A DNA stretch of 64,000 nucleotides from positions 143,184 through 207,183 of the forward strand of contig CAZHEV010000002.1 in the NCBI GenBank assembly GCA_964531335.1. Direction: 5' to 3'. Made by a program: the position numbers and the translations under genes. Below the pieces are notes generated by a model that saw nothing but the letters and a program-made list of their open reading frames with translations, had not been told where the DNA came from and made no database searches. The number at the start of each line of letters is the position of its first letter. Position 1 is the stretch's first letter. Of the stretch, positions 1-9,036 are shown one piece after another. Source of the stretch: CAZHEV01 sp964531335 [NCBI: uncultured bacterium]. GTDB lineage: Bacteria; Eisenbacteria; RBG-16-71-46; CAZHEV01.

Positions 1-89
1 CTGAGCGGCCCTTCGGCCAATGCCCTCTCCGGCCAAGCGCGTCCCAGCGGCCGGGTGCGATTATTGGCCTGGGGGCACGCCGCGCCGCC
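1..89. repeat. 89-bp direct repeat, copy 1
   Basis: This segment recurs at 188-276 with a single mismatch (t at 56, c at 243). It starts at the window edge, so the repeat may extend further left. All three forward frames across it lack a protein I recognise. Copy 2 ends just before the ruvA ribosome-binding region. Confidence 0.9.
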
Positions 90-187
90 TGTGATGTCGC
101 GTGCGCTGGACGTATTGGCTGCCGGCAAGCGCCGGGCGCGGCTCGCGCAGGTGACCGCGGATGCGCTGGAAGTAGCTGCGCGGTCCC

Positions 188-276
188 CTGAGCGGCCCTT
201 CGGCCAATGCCCTCTCCGGCCAAGCGCGTCCCAGCGGCCGGGCGCGATTATTGGCCTGGGGGCACGCCGCGCCGCC
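188..276. repeat. 89-bp direct repeat, copy 2
   Basis: Second copy of the segment at 1-89, offset by 187 bp and ending 21 bp before the ruvA start codon. The 98 bp between the copies are unique. The arrangement looks like a recent local duplication of ruvA upstream sequence. Confidence 0.9.
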
Positions 277-297
277 GGCCAGAAGGACGATTGCACG

Positions 298-903
298 ATG
301 ATAAGCACAATCAGCGGGAAGCTCATAGAGAAGAAGCCCACGTCGCTCACCGTGGAGGTGGGCGGCGTTGGCTACATGCTCCACGTTCCGCTTTCCACGT
401 ACGACGCGGTGGGCGAGGTGGGCGATGAGGTGCGGCTCCTCACGCACCTGAAGGTGCGCGACGACGCGATGGAGCTGTACGGTTTCGCCAACTCCGAGGA
501 GCGGGGGCTCTTTCTACTTCTTCTTTCTGTAAACGGAGTGGGCCCGAAGGCCGCGCTCAACATACTGTCCAGCTCCCGGCCGGCCGCGCTACACGAGGCG
601 ATTGGCGAGGGGGACGAGGACGTGTTGAGGTCCATACCGGGGATCGGGAAGAAGATGGCGGGCCGGCTCATAGTCGAGCTCAAGGAAAAACTCAGCCAGA
701 TACCGCTTCCGGGACGTGAGGCGCCCGCAGAAGGTCCGGCCTCGGGGGGCAAGGTCTTCGAGGACGCAGTCGCCGCCCTCACCTCGCTCGGCTACACTCG
801 CTCATCTGCCGTTAAGGCGGTCGAGAAGGCGCAGGCCTCGGTCGGCGAGGCCATGGACCTCGAGACGGTGGTCAAGAAGGCGCTCGGCCACGCGCAGTCC
901 TGA
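298..903 (+). CDS. ruvA: Holliday junction branch migration complex subunit RuvA
   Basis: RuvA tetramers clamp four-way DNA junctions and load the RuvB motor. The 201-residue product has the usual family length: an N-terminal OB-fold (MISTISGKL…), two helix-hairpin-helix motifs (SVNGVGPKAALNIL near 78-91 and IPGIGKKMAGRLI near 112-124), a Gly/Ala/Pro-rich linker and a small C-terminal RuvB-binding domain ending in a VVKKALGHA helix. The frame is open back to 55, but I chose ATG 298 because the family signature begins there and an AAGGA motif lies upstream at 284-288. Unusually, ruvB is not adjacent: it lies 11.8 kb downstream with accessory genes between. Confidence 0.96.
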   Translation: MISTISGKLIEKKPTSLTVEVGGVGYMLHVPLSTYDAVGEVGDEVRLLTHLKVRDDAMELYGFANSEERGLFLLLLSVNGVGPKAALNILSSSRPAALHEAIGEGDEDVLRSIPGIGKKMAGRLIVELKEKLSQIPLPGREAPAEGPASGGKVFEDAVAALTSLGYTRSSAVKAVEKAQASVGEAMDLETVVKKALGHAQS

Positions 904-920
904 CACCCTCGGGTGTTTCT
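903..920 (+). terminator. Short hairpin terminator after ruvA
   Basis: ACACCC (903-908) pairs with GGGTGT (911-916) and is followed by a short T run. The stem overlaps the ruvA stop codon. The tight 2-nt loop makes it a modest intrinsic terminator candidate. Confidence 0.45.
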
Positions 921-1304
921 CCTGCGGTCTGAATGCCGACGATGACTTGTTGTTGATACGGTATACTCCGGTAATCCGTTCTGCGTCCGGGTCTCGATTG
1001 CGTTCATATTACCCTGTCTATGGTATCTTCGGCGTTCCCGATCATTCATACTTCATGCGCTATAGCTAAAGAGGGTCTGGGCCAAATGACTCAGGCGGCG
1101 CGGAGCGCATGCGGTTTACCATACGTAAGCTTCATTGATTCTTTGAGACGGAACGCGGGTTCAAGGCATGTCATTGCAGGACACTCGCTTGGAGCAAGAT
1201 TGCGTCGTCGCGGGGCGCTGTTTCCGCCCGCGCGTGGCCTGCGGATCGTCTTTTCTCTTGACAGAATCCGGCAGGGGGCGTATTTGGGAAGGGTGTTTTC
1301 GGGC
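921..1304. other. Non-coding stretch
   Basis: I see no gene in this segment. The open frames are short, lack ribosome-binding sites and resemble no family. Near its end a perfect -35 TTGACA (1258-1263) with 17-bp spacing precedes a poor -10 (TATTTG, 1281-1286), so it may contribute an extra promoter to the transcript starting near 1340. Confidence 0.5.
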
Positions 1305-1333
1305 TTGACGGGAGGATTTAATTGTGCTATTGT
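1305..1333 (+). promoter_or_regulatory. Sigma-70-like promoter
   Basis: TTGACG (1305-1310), a 17-bp spacer and TATTGT (1328-1333) give five and four matches to the -35 and -10 consensus. Predicted initiation is near 1340, immediately upstream of a structured segment ending in a terminator-like hairpin. Confidence 0.5.
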
Positions 1334-1339
1334 GATGAT

Positions 1340-1458
1340 GCAAGGGATCGTCCTACAGGGAGGCCCCTCGGTGCCGCTTGTCCGATCCGACATACTCAAG
1401 TTTCCTATATCATAGCCCGCGTCGTGAAGATACGCTTCCTGCGCGGGCTATTTCTTGT
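1340..1458 (+). ncRNA. Candidate small structured RNA
   Basis: A roughly 120-nt segment lies between a promoter-like sequence and a terminator-like hairpin. A long-range pairing joins GGATCG (1345-1350) and CGATCC (1383-1388). A perfect 10-bp inverted repeat, ATAGCCCGCG (1412-1421) with CGCGGGCTAT (1442-1451), is followed by a T-rich run. There is no credible coding frame. It does not resemble 6S, SRP, tmRNA or RNase P RNA that I can recognise. The alternative is a leader of the gene starting at 1674. Confidence 0.3.
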
Positions 1459-1673
1459 TTTCGCATCGGTGATACCAGACCGTTGAACTCTCTCGGCGTC
1501 GAAGCTGCCGAGGGAGGTTCGCTTGTTTCGCATATAGTGGGTTGTCGTCCAGATTCTCGTACGGACCAATCGACGCGTGGTCGGCCGGACGTTGATCTGA
1601 GGAACGCCCGGCAGTGGTGCGCATCGGCCGCCCGGAGGACCGTTCAGTAGGCTCCATCCCTTGGAGGTGCCAC

Positions 1674-3545
1674 GTGAAGGCGAGGGCACGAATCAACTCA
1701 CATCTCAGATTGCTGCTGGTTTCATCAGTCGCGGGATTGGCTTTCAGCCTTCTGGCAACCCCATTGTGTGGGGTTGCGTCTTGCGCTACGTGGGCTCCGC
1801 CGACCCAGCTCAACATAGACGACGGATATGATGACTCGGTGGTGGGGATAGACGTGGACGAGGACGGCGTGGTCTGGGTCGTGTGGGACGGCAGAGGGCC
1901 CGTAGCCCACGACAGGGAGATCTTCTACACGAGATACGTTTCCGGAGAATGGGAAGAACAGAGGAAGGTCCATCGAAACAACACGATAGACGATATTCAT
2001 CCCAAGATCTCTATCGGCAAGGACGGGGTGCCTTGGGTCATATGGAAGAGCGGGTTTGATGTCAGCAACTGGAACATACTGGTGAGCCGCTGGGGGGGAA
2101 CTGAATGGGGTGCTCCCGACACGCTGGCCTCGGGGATATCGATTTTCGCCAGCTTTCAACTTGCGGCATGGGGCTGCGATAATGCGATTGCCGTGTGGCC
2201 CAACCACCCTGAAGAGGGTCCGAAAGACTGGGAGATACATTTGAGAAGATACGCGGACTCTGGCTGGGGACCGACCGAGAGGCTGGAGTTTCCAAACATG
2301 GAGGACAGTCGGCCGTACGCTGTTTTCACCGCGGAGGACAGTCCCTGGATCTTCTGGGATTCCCGGCCGCCTGATTGGGGGCTCCATGATATCTATTACT
2401 CGCGAATGGACGCTGGAGAGTGGTCGCCGCCCGCACTTGTGGAGCCGGACCTGACAGCGGGGACCAAGCCATTCGCCACCAACACTCCATCCGGCGAGCC
2501 CTGGGTCTTCTGGCCTGGCGAGTACATGACGGACCTCGCGAACGGCGAGGTCTTTTGCGCGATGAGTGAGAACGATTCCTGGGAGTTCCTTGGCGCGGTG
2601 AACCTCCCGGATGAGGGCGATCCGCGCCGTGACATAGGCGCGGACTGTCATGGGGGCACGGACCGCTGGCCGGTGGTGGTTTGGACGACCGTGCTGCGCC
2701 CGGACGGTCCCCCGTATCTGGACATTAGGTTCTCGGCGTGGGACGGGCAGGGCTGGACCCCTCAGGAGAGCGTTCCCATGTACCAGCCGCCCGAGCTGGG
2801 CGAGGACTCTTATCCTCGTGTGGCGGTGGATGATGACGGCCGGTTGTGGCTGGCGTGGCTGAAAGCGGACGAGGGGCCGGACTACGACAAGGACGTCTAC
2901 GTGACGTACTCGGACGATGCCTTGCCGGTGGTGGTCCACGGATGCTCCACTAAGCTGGTTGAGGGCGGCGGCGTGGAGCTGGGGTGGGAGGTATCCGGCA
3001 AGGTGGGCTCGGGCGTATTCAACGTCTATCGATTGGAGGCGTCCGCTGAGTCTGAGGCCATGGGAAGGGCCATTCCGGAGGAGGCGGTGAGGGTCAACGC
3101 CGAGGGCATTCCGGAAGCTGGTACGATGCGTTACCTGGATGCCTCAGCGCAGGACGGTGTGGAGTTCTGCTATTGGATCGAGAGGGAGGGCGAGGGCGGC
3201 GACAGGAAGAGCTACCGGGTAGGCTGCGCGGAGCTCCCGCGCGGTGTTTCTCTCGGTGCGATAAGGAAGGTGCATCCGATTCCGGCCATGGGGGCGGTGT
3301 CGGTGGACTACGAGTTGCAGATAGGCGGTCGAGTTAGCTTCGAGGTCTTCGACGCGCTGGGCAGGCTGGTGGAGGTGGTCGATCTGGGCTCGAGGTCTCC
3401 GGGCGTATATTCGGGAAACGAGGGGTTTCGCTGGAGCGGGGCTAGCGTCGACGGCGGGGAGGTGCCGTCGGGGGTATACCTGGTCAGGATGGCCGTAGGG
3501 GGCAAGCAAGTCTCGGAGGGGAAGGTGGTACTGATCCGCCCATGA
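1674..3545 (+). CDS. Secreted beta-propeller-like protein with FlgD/Ig-like C-terminal domain
   Basis: This 623-residue protein of unknown specific function is predicted to be exported. GTG 1674 is preceded by GGAGG (1663-1667) at good spacing and is followed by a basic then hydrophobic signal peptide (about residues 1-35). The body contains repeated W-V-hydrophobic-W units with adjacent Asp/Gly turns, resembling sialidase-like or TolB-like propeller blades (for example VVWVVWDGRG, PWVIWKSG, PWIFWDSR, LWLAWLKAD). The last about 80 residues form the FlgD-type module (FEVFDALGRLVEVV…PSGVYLVRM) found on surface and secreted proteins of FCB lineages, where it may serve sorting. The domain reading is mine; ligand and partner are unknown. 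Confidence 0.7.
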   Translation: MKARARINSHLRLLLVSSVAGLAFSLLATPLCGVASCATWAPPTQLNIDDGYDDSVVGIDVDEDGVVWVVWDGRGPVAHDREIFYTRYVSGEWEEQRKVHRNNTIDDIHPKISIGKDGVPWVIWKSGFDVSNWNILVSRWGGTEWGAPDTLASGISIFASFQLAAWGCDNAIAVWPNHPEEGPKDWEIHLRRYADSGWGPTERLEFPNMEDSRPYAVFTAEDSPWIFWDSRPPDWGLHDIYYSRMDAGEWSPPALVEPDLTAGTKPFATNTPSGEPWVFWPGEYMTDLANGEVFCAMSENDSWEFLGAVNLPDEGDPRRDIGADCHGGTDRWPVVVWTTVLRPDGPPYLDIRFSAWDGQGWTPQESVPMYQPPELGEDSYPRVAVDDDGRLWLAWLKADEGPDYDKDVYVTYSDDALPVVVHGCSTKLVEGGGVELGWEVSGKVGSGVFNVYRLEASAESEAMGRAIPEEAVRVNAEGIPEAGTMRYLDASAQDGVEFCYWIEREGEGGDRKSYRVGCAELPRGVSLGAIRKVHPIPAMGAVSVDYELQIGGRVSFEVFDALGRLVEVVDLGSRSPGVYSGNEGFRWSGASVDGGEVPSGVYLVRMAVGGKQVSEGKVVLIRP

Positions 3546-3706
3546 AAGAGCGAAACTGACATCTACTCTTCCCTCGGTCCACTGTCCGATCCCGCCAGCG
3601 CATCTCTGGAAAACACGCCTTTATATATCCGACGGGGCTTGAGACCCCCTGCACTTCCTGGGAGGCAGATGCAGCGTGGTTTATCTCTTACGGGAGGAGG
3701 GATTCG

Positions 3707-6700
3707 ATGAGAAGGTGTGTGCTGTCAGTTGTGGTATTGTTGATTGCCGCCTTGTGCGTCTTGCCGAACAAGGAGGGTCCCAGAGCGCAGGGGGGACATG
3801 CGCCGGGAATAACAATGGAATGTGACAGCGTTGTGCCGCTGGGAACTCAGGGAGTCAACGTGAGGTGCACTGCGTTTGATCTAAGTGAGTATCCTCAGCT
3901 CGACGATTGGTTCGATCTCATGATTAGCGGTACTTATGATAGCCTAGGGTGTAATCTAAGTTACCAGGATGTACTCGCGTTTACGCATGAGATCGGAACG
4001 AATATCTCGAACCCTATCGACTACAACATGACGGACTTCGAGCTGATCTTTCGATACTTCGCCGGCGGTGACACGTTCCCCTATCTGAGCTTCTATGATA
4101 TCACAGACATCAACGAGAGGGATCATGTTGACATATACGTATACGCCCATAGACATGAGCAGAATTGCTACCGGCCGACCTCCCCTTCTTCGCTGATTGA
4201 CACTGACGTTGAAGATGTGGGCTGCGACACCACGTACCATCAGAACAGCCTGTCGGTCGGCGGCCCGTGTCCGAGTCCCACCGCCGAGGAGGGGTGCGTC
4301 AACTCGTTCGATTCGCCCTGCGAGTGGTATGCGAACGACCATGAATGGCCGCCGTTCCTCGCCGCCGTTTTCGATCACGAGTTCGCTCATATGTGCTGGT
4401 ATGCCCAGAAAAGCAAACTCGGCACCTCTTTGGGTGACGTGGCACACAACGAGATGTTCGCGCACACGGCGGGCTACTTGGGGGGAATGCCGTACAAACC
4501 CCCTCGCTATAACCCTGACTATGACGCTGGACTCATACATGGACTGGACGATCTCGATGGAGATCATAACAGGAGAAGGAATCTATGGACGCTCTGGGGC
4601 GCCTACTTGCTGCAACACTACCAGGGGCCAAGCGAGGTGGACATTGAGGACGACCTCGTGTATCGCTGGGTTCACGAGCCTGAAGCTGAGGGACGCACCT
4701 TCTATGCCTTGGCTCGAGTCCTTGACGACCCTGCATACGCCCCCGAGCTCGGGGACGACGGGGACGAGCGTCTGACGGGTATCATCAGGAATTGGACTAT
4801 AGCTAATTGGCTGAACAACTATGACTACAACCCTCTCTACGGATACTCCTTTGGCTTCAATCCTCACTTCCACGTCGGTCTATTTCAGGACAATGTGGGA
4901 GAAGAGAGCAACGAGTGGAGAGCGAGATCGATTCCACCCGACTTTCTCGTCGGAGAAGAATGTGATAATGAGGAGATGGTATTCTCCGGTTTGTGGACGG
5001 ACACTCTCTCGGGTGGGACCGATCAGATAAGGGTGTATCGCAATGCTTCGGACTACTTGGCGTTTCGCGCTTCGGACTACTTCAAAGACGGCAAACCTCA
5101 CGAGTTCGTTCTTAAATTTGATGGAGTCGAGTTGCCGGCAGAGACCGAGTTGTTCCTGACGGCGATTGCCTACTCATCTGCTACGGACAGTCTCTTTAGA
5201 CTGGGTGAAGACGTCCTTTGGGTCGAACCGATTGAATGCGACTCGAGCACTCTTGAAGCTGAGTTGAGAGTCTCCGACTTCGGCAGCTCCGTCATGGGAG
5301 TGGCAGTGGTTGTCTCCCTGGTGGAGACGGTCTTTCCTGAGGGCCGTTTGACCGTCGATGATCCGGATCACCTCGAGTACGAGTACAGTTTCGGTGCGGC
5401 TTCGGTTGAGGTTACGGCCCCTGAGCAGACGGACCCGGTCTGGACCGTCGGCAGCGCAATGGAGGTCACTTGGGATTGCCCGCCCCTGGAAGGCGACGAC
5501 GTTTGGGTATTCCTCTCCTTGGATGGAGGCGACCAATACTCGGAGGTACTGGCCGAGGGCGTGCCCAACTTAGGCTCTTACGAATGGACAGTGGGAGACT
5601 ACGACTCGGACAGTTGCCGAGTATGCATCGAGGTCCACAGGGAACGTGGATACATACTTTGGGGTGTAAATTCGGAGAACTTCACAATCTGCGACGGAGT
5701 GGAGGTATCGGTAGGTACCAATCCGGAGGGCGGTGAGGTTTGGGTGGACGGAGTAGCCAGAGATCATCTCGGCGTGTGCGATGGAATGGGCGGGGGGGCT
5801 GTTGAGATCTCTGTGACCAGTCCTCAGGAATACGACGATCTGGAGTATCGCTTCTTGTGGTGGAATGACGGTGGAGCACAGACGCATGACATATATCCAA
5901 TGAGCGATACCGTCTGCGTTGCTACCATGTTGCCAAGTCCAAGGTCACATGAAAACTGGCCTGTCAATATCACGGGGGATTTCGCCACCGGACCTGTGCT
6001 GGCCGACGTGAATGGCGATGGATCCGATGAGGTAATCCTAGTCTCTGGCTCCGGAGGCACAGCGGAGTCCTTGTACGTTTTCACCGAGGAAGGCCAGTGT
6101 CTGCCTGGATTCCCAAGGGGGATAGCGGGCGAAACCGGACTGTTGGGGATCCCGGCGGCCGGAGATCTCGACGGAGATGGTTGCGCTGAGATCATTTGTG
6201 CGGACAACTCGCTTCTCTGGGTATTCGATCGGTTCGGAGAGCCTAGGTATTGGCAGGTTTCACCGTTTCTAAAGGCCGGTACGCCGATGATACTGGATGC
6301 CGACTACGACGGCGACAAGGAAATCTTCTACTCCGGTACCGGTGAGGTCACTGCTCTTGACCATGATGGAGAGTGCCTAAGCGGATGGCCGATGGACAGA
6401 ACGGTCAATGTGACGAACTTCGAGATGGGTGCGGTGCTCGCCGCCGCAGACGTAGACTACGACGGTCAAATGGAAATAGTCTCGCTTCCGGATGTTTGGA
6501 ATCTGGACGGAACAACATTGTGGGAAGGGGAGTTTCCTCTCATTGAGTACGGGCCGGCGGCCATCGGCGATTTGGACGGCGATGGCGATCTGGAGATCGT
6601 AGCCTGCGATGCGGGTGGAGACAGCTGCTACGCTTGGCAGTCAACAGGCGGCGCAATTCATCCGCTCAGCGGTTGGCCCGTGGTAGCGGATGGCGGGGTG

Positions 6701-8701
6701 CTGCCCAGCCTGGTGGACATCGACGACGACGGTTCTGTTGAGATAATAATCGGAGGTCCAAATGCCGCATCGGTCTATGATGTGAGCGGAGACAAAGTCG
6801 GTTCTGTTTACGTGTATGGTGACGCTCAGAACGAAGTTATGGCTGCCGACATCTATGCCACTAACGGGGCGACAGGTGAGCTGTTGACTCAGCGGGCGAC
6901 TCTCCTGGCGAGCCCTTATCTTGAGGCGGTTGTCCTGAACGATGTCGTTACGGGTGCCGGCGAGTACGGGTGGCCGGCAACCGATCTATGCTCATGGTGC
7001 AGCCTGACGCCGATGGCGGTCGGCAATCTGGACGCCGATGAGCGGCTTGAGATCGTGGCTGCCAACGGGGATGCGTATGTCTGGGATTGCGACCATGATC
7101 CCAGCGGCAGCCCTCGTTTGATCTGGCCTCAGTTCAGAGCCGGGAGCGGGCACACCGGTTGCATTGGTGAAGTCAGCATGATCGCGGTAACTCCGTCTCC
7201 CCCGCAATACGGCTGGTGTCCGGGGGGGGACCAAGATACGCTGACCTTCGAGATAAGAGTTACGGATGAGCTGGGGTACCCGGTTCCCGGGATTCCGGAA
7301 TCGGATATCTTTGCTGTGATCGAGAGTACGACAGGAAGCGCTCTGTTGTGTTCCGAAGACACTCTCTATGCCGGTTCGCCGACCGACTCCGACGGAACAA
7401 CGACGCTGGTTTCGACAAGAATAGGTGGATGCGGGCAACTTTGGCTGTCTCTCCACGTAGGCGAGATAGTGAGGGAGGTCGTGGCCGATATTGTCAGCCA
7501 GGACATGAACGGTGATTGCTCTGTTGACTCAATCGATCTTCAAATCTGGATGGGCTATTTCGGCAGTCAGTACGATTGCGGAGACTTGGATCAAGACGGC
7601 CTTGTAGGCATGGTCGATCTAGGGCTCATTGACTTTCATGAGGGGCACTTATCCATCCATCCCTCCTACTCCAGCGCGGGATTGAACCCCTCGGCACCTT
7701 GCATAGTCTTCTGTCCCGAGGGGGACATGACGGACTACGAGATCGTCGCTACCGCCCGTAACGCCAGGGACAGCGTATTCGTCGGCAATTCGATACCGGC
7801 CGATAGCGTTTGCTGGTTCATACCAACCCCGGGGCCCTCTGGAATGGACGCCGATTTCCGGTTCCTATGCAGGCAGCCGCAGGACACGATCTATGCGGAG
7901 AACGACACCGATTACAACGAACAAACCGGAGTCATGATCAACTCAGGTGGAGGCCACAGTCAAGGGCTTCCGGTCGGCGTCGAGATTGGCGGACTGGACG
8001 CGGTTCCCTGGACAGGTACCGTGGTCTCACCGGACATAGACGCCGACGGCGTCGTGAGATTCACTGATACAATGATCTTCTCAATGGACGATCAGGGTCC
8101 GTATCATTACCGTAGCGACCTGAATTGTGACGGCTTCGTAGACGACAACGACTTCCAGGTCATCAATTCCCACTACACACATGGGTGTGGTGCCGCCTCT
8201 CATGCCGTCTCAGAATCAGCGGGCAACGGCGAATCCTGGCCCCAGGACATAGTGAGCACGATGCGGGCCGTGGTGCCTAATTCGACTCTCGACAGGTGGC
8301 TGAGTTACAGATTGCATAAGGAGCTCCGGGCCTTTCTTGAGCATATTCGTTCCTTGGATGAGCCTGCCGGCCTAGCGGGCGGAAGCGAAGCGGATAAGCA
8401 AAGTGCCGCGCTTCCCCCCTTGGTGACGGCCATGTCGCAGAGCACTCCGAACCCGTTCAGGTCGACATCCTTGATCAGGTACCAAGTCGCACCACCTGGA
8501 GGCGAGGTCGAACTCTTGATCTACGACGCCGCCGGCCGGCGAGTGCGGACATTGGTGAATCAGCACTTGGTCCCCGGTTATTATTCCGTATTATGGAATG
8601 GCAGAAGTGATGACGGTCGCAAGGTAGCCAATGGAGTGTACTTCTGCCAGATGAAGGCACCCGGCTTCACTTCTCAAAAACGGATGTTGCTGGTGAGGTA
8701 A
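3707..8701 (+). CDS. Giant secreted protein: HExxH peptidase-like region, FG-GAP repeats, dockerin-like motifs, FlgD-like tail
   Basis: A 1664-residue exported protein. ATG 3707 follows a GGAGGAGGG ribosome-binding site, and a signal peptide covers about residues 1-28. Residues 224-228 read HEFAH (HExxH), and a HNE motif places Glu249 21 residues after His228, the spacing of gluzincin zinc peptidases. A Ser/Thr-rich GPI/Kre9-like Ig segment follows (VEVTAPEQ…EVTWDCP). Next come about seven FG-GAP/VCBS-type repeats (DVNGDGSDEVIL, DLDGDGCAEII, DADYDGDKEIF and others), a dockerin-like Ca-binding motif (MNGDCSVDSIDLQIW; LDQDGLVGMVDL), a second such segment (LNCDGFVDDNDF) and a FlgD-like terminus (NGVYFCQMKAPG). 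Base composition is less GC-rich than the housekeeping genes. Peptidase activity is an inference from motif spacing. Confidence 0.75.
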   Translation: MRRCVLSVVVLLIAALCVLPNKEGPRAQGGHAPGITMECDSVVPLGTQGVNVRCTAFDLSEYPQLDDWFDLMISGTYDSLGCNLSYQDVLAFTHEIGTNISNPIDYNMTDFELIFRYFAGGDTFPYLSFYDITDINERDHVDIYVYAHRHEQNCYRPTSPSSLIDTDVEDVGCDTTYHQNSLSVGGPCPSPTAEEGCVNSFDSPCEWYANDHEWPPFLAAVFDHEFAHMCWYAQKSKLGTSLGDVAHNEMFAHTAGYLGGMPYKPPRYNPDYDAGLIHGLDDLDGDHNRRRNLWTLWGAYLLQHYQGPSEVDIEDDLVYRWVHEPEAEGRTFYALARVLDDPAYAPELGDDGDERLTGIIRNWTIANWLNNYDYNPLYGYSFGFNPHFHVGLFQDNVGEESNEWRARSIPPDFLVGEECDNEEMVFSGLWTDTLSGGTDQIRVYRNASDYLAFRASDYFKDGKPHEFVLKFDGVELPAETELFLTAIAYSSATDSLFRLGEDVLWVEPIECDSSTLEAELRVSDFGSSVMGVAVVVSLVETVFPEGRLTVDDPDHLEYEYSFGAASVEVTAPEQTDPVWTVGSAMEVTWDCPPLEGDDVWVFLSLDGGDQYSEVLAEGVPNLGSYEWTVGDYDSDSCRVCIEVHRERGYILWGVNSENFTICDGVEVSVGTNPEGGEVWVDGVARDHLGVCDGMGGGAVEISVTSPQEYDDLEYRFLWWNDGGAQTHDIYPMSDTVCVATMLPSPRSHENWPVNITGDFATGPVLADVNGDGSDEVILVSGSGGTAESLYVFTEEGQCLPGFPRGIAGETGLLGIPAAGDLDGDGCAEIICADNSLLWVFDRFGEPRYWQVSPFLKAGTPMILDADYDGDKEIFYSGTGEVTALDHDGECLSGWPMDRTVNVTNFEMGAVLAAADVDYDGQMEIVSLPDVWNLDGTTLWEGEFPLIEYGPAAIGDLDGDGDLEIVACDAGGDSCYAWQSTGGAIHPLSGWPVVADGGVLPSLVDIDDDGSVEIIIGGPNAASVYDVSGDKVGSVYVYGDAQNEVMAADIYATNGATGELLTQRATLLASPYLEAVVLNDVVTGAGEYGWPATDLCSWCSLTPMAVGNLDADERLEIVAANGDAYVWDCDHDPSGSPRLIWPQFRAGSGHTGCIGEVSMIAVTPSPPQYGWCPGGDQDTLTFEIRVTDELGYPVPGIPESDIFAVIESTTGSALLCSEDTLYAGSPTDSDGTTTLVSTRIGGCGQLWLSLHVGEIVREVVADIVSQDMNGDCSVDSIDLQIWMGYFGSQYDCGDLDQDGLVGMVDLGLIDFHEGHLSIHPSYSSAGLNPSAPCIVFCPEGDMTDYEIVATARNARDSVFVGNSIPADSVCWFIPTPGPSGMDADFRFLCRQPQDTIYAENDTDYNEQTGVMINSGGGHSQGLPVGVEIGGLDAVPWTGTVVSPDIDADGVVRFTDTMIFSMDDQGPYHYRSDLNCDGFVDDNDFQVINSHYTHGCGAASHAVSESAGNGESWPQDIVSTMRAVVPNSTLDRWLSYRLHKELRAFLEHIRSLDEPAGLAGGSEADKQSAALPPLVTAMSQSTPNPFRSTSLIRYQVAPPGGEVELLIYDAAGRRVRTLVNQHLVPGYYSVLWNGRSDDGRKVANGVYFCQMKAPGFTSQKRMLLVR

Positions 8702-9036
8702 CACCTTCGACCTGAGAGCGGGACATGCATGGATAGGTCAAGGCCGTATGATCGTGAGGCTCGCCGGAATTCCTCATCCATACGGTCCGTACATAAGCCT
8801 TCCTGACTCGGCCCTACTCGATGCAGCGCCTGCATACAAACGGCGCGCTGAGCTATAGGAAGGACCTTCCGCCTTCAACGGGAGACGACTGATGAACGCG
8901 CCACCCCTCGGGCGTATCTGCGGCCGCATCCGGCGGCCGCCTCGAATTTCATCCGCGCACGTTCTTTCCATTGCCCAGCACTTGTTCATTCCCAGATCGA
9001 CAAACGCAGCAGACCATGATCCAGGGAGGTTTGCCC
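8702..9036. other. Intergenic region without recognised gene
   Basis: I see no supported gene here. Two self-complementary GCGGCCGC arms (8920-8927 and 8933-8940) could form a stable hairpin with a 5-nt loop. The segment should hold the promoter of the SLATT gene, but I see no convincing -35/-10 pair. Confidence 0.4.

Noticed and set aside
55-297. In-frame N-terminal extension of ruvA (total 282 residues)
   Set aside because: The extra 81 residues come from the direct-repeat region, have no family similarity and precede the canonical RuvA N-terminus.
8920-8940. Pair of GCGGCCGC palindromes as a regulatory operator
   Set aside because: GC-only palindromes are frequent in this composition; without a promoter nearby there is no support beyond a possible hairpin.
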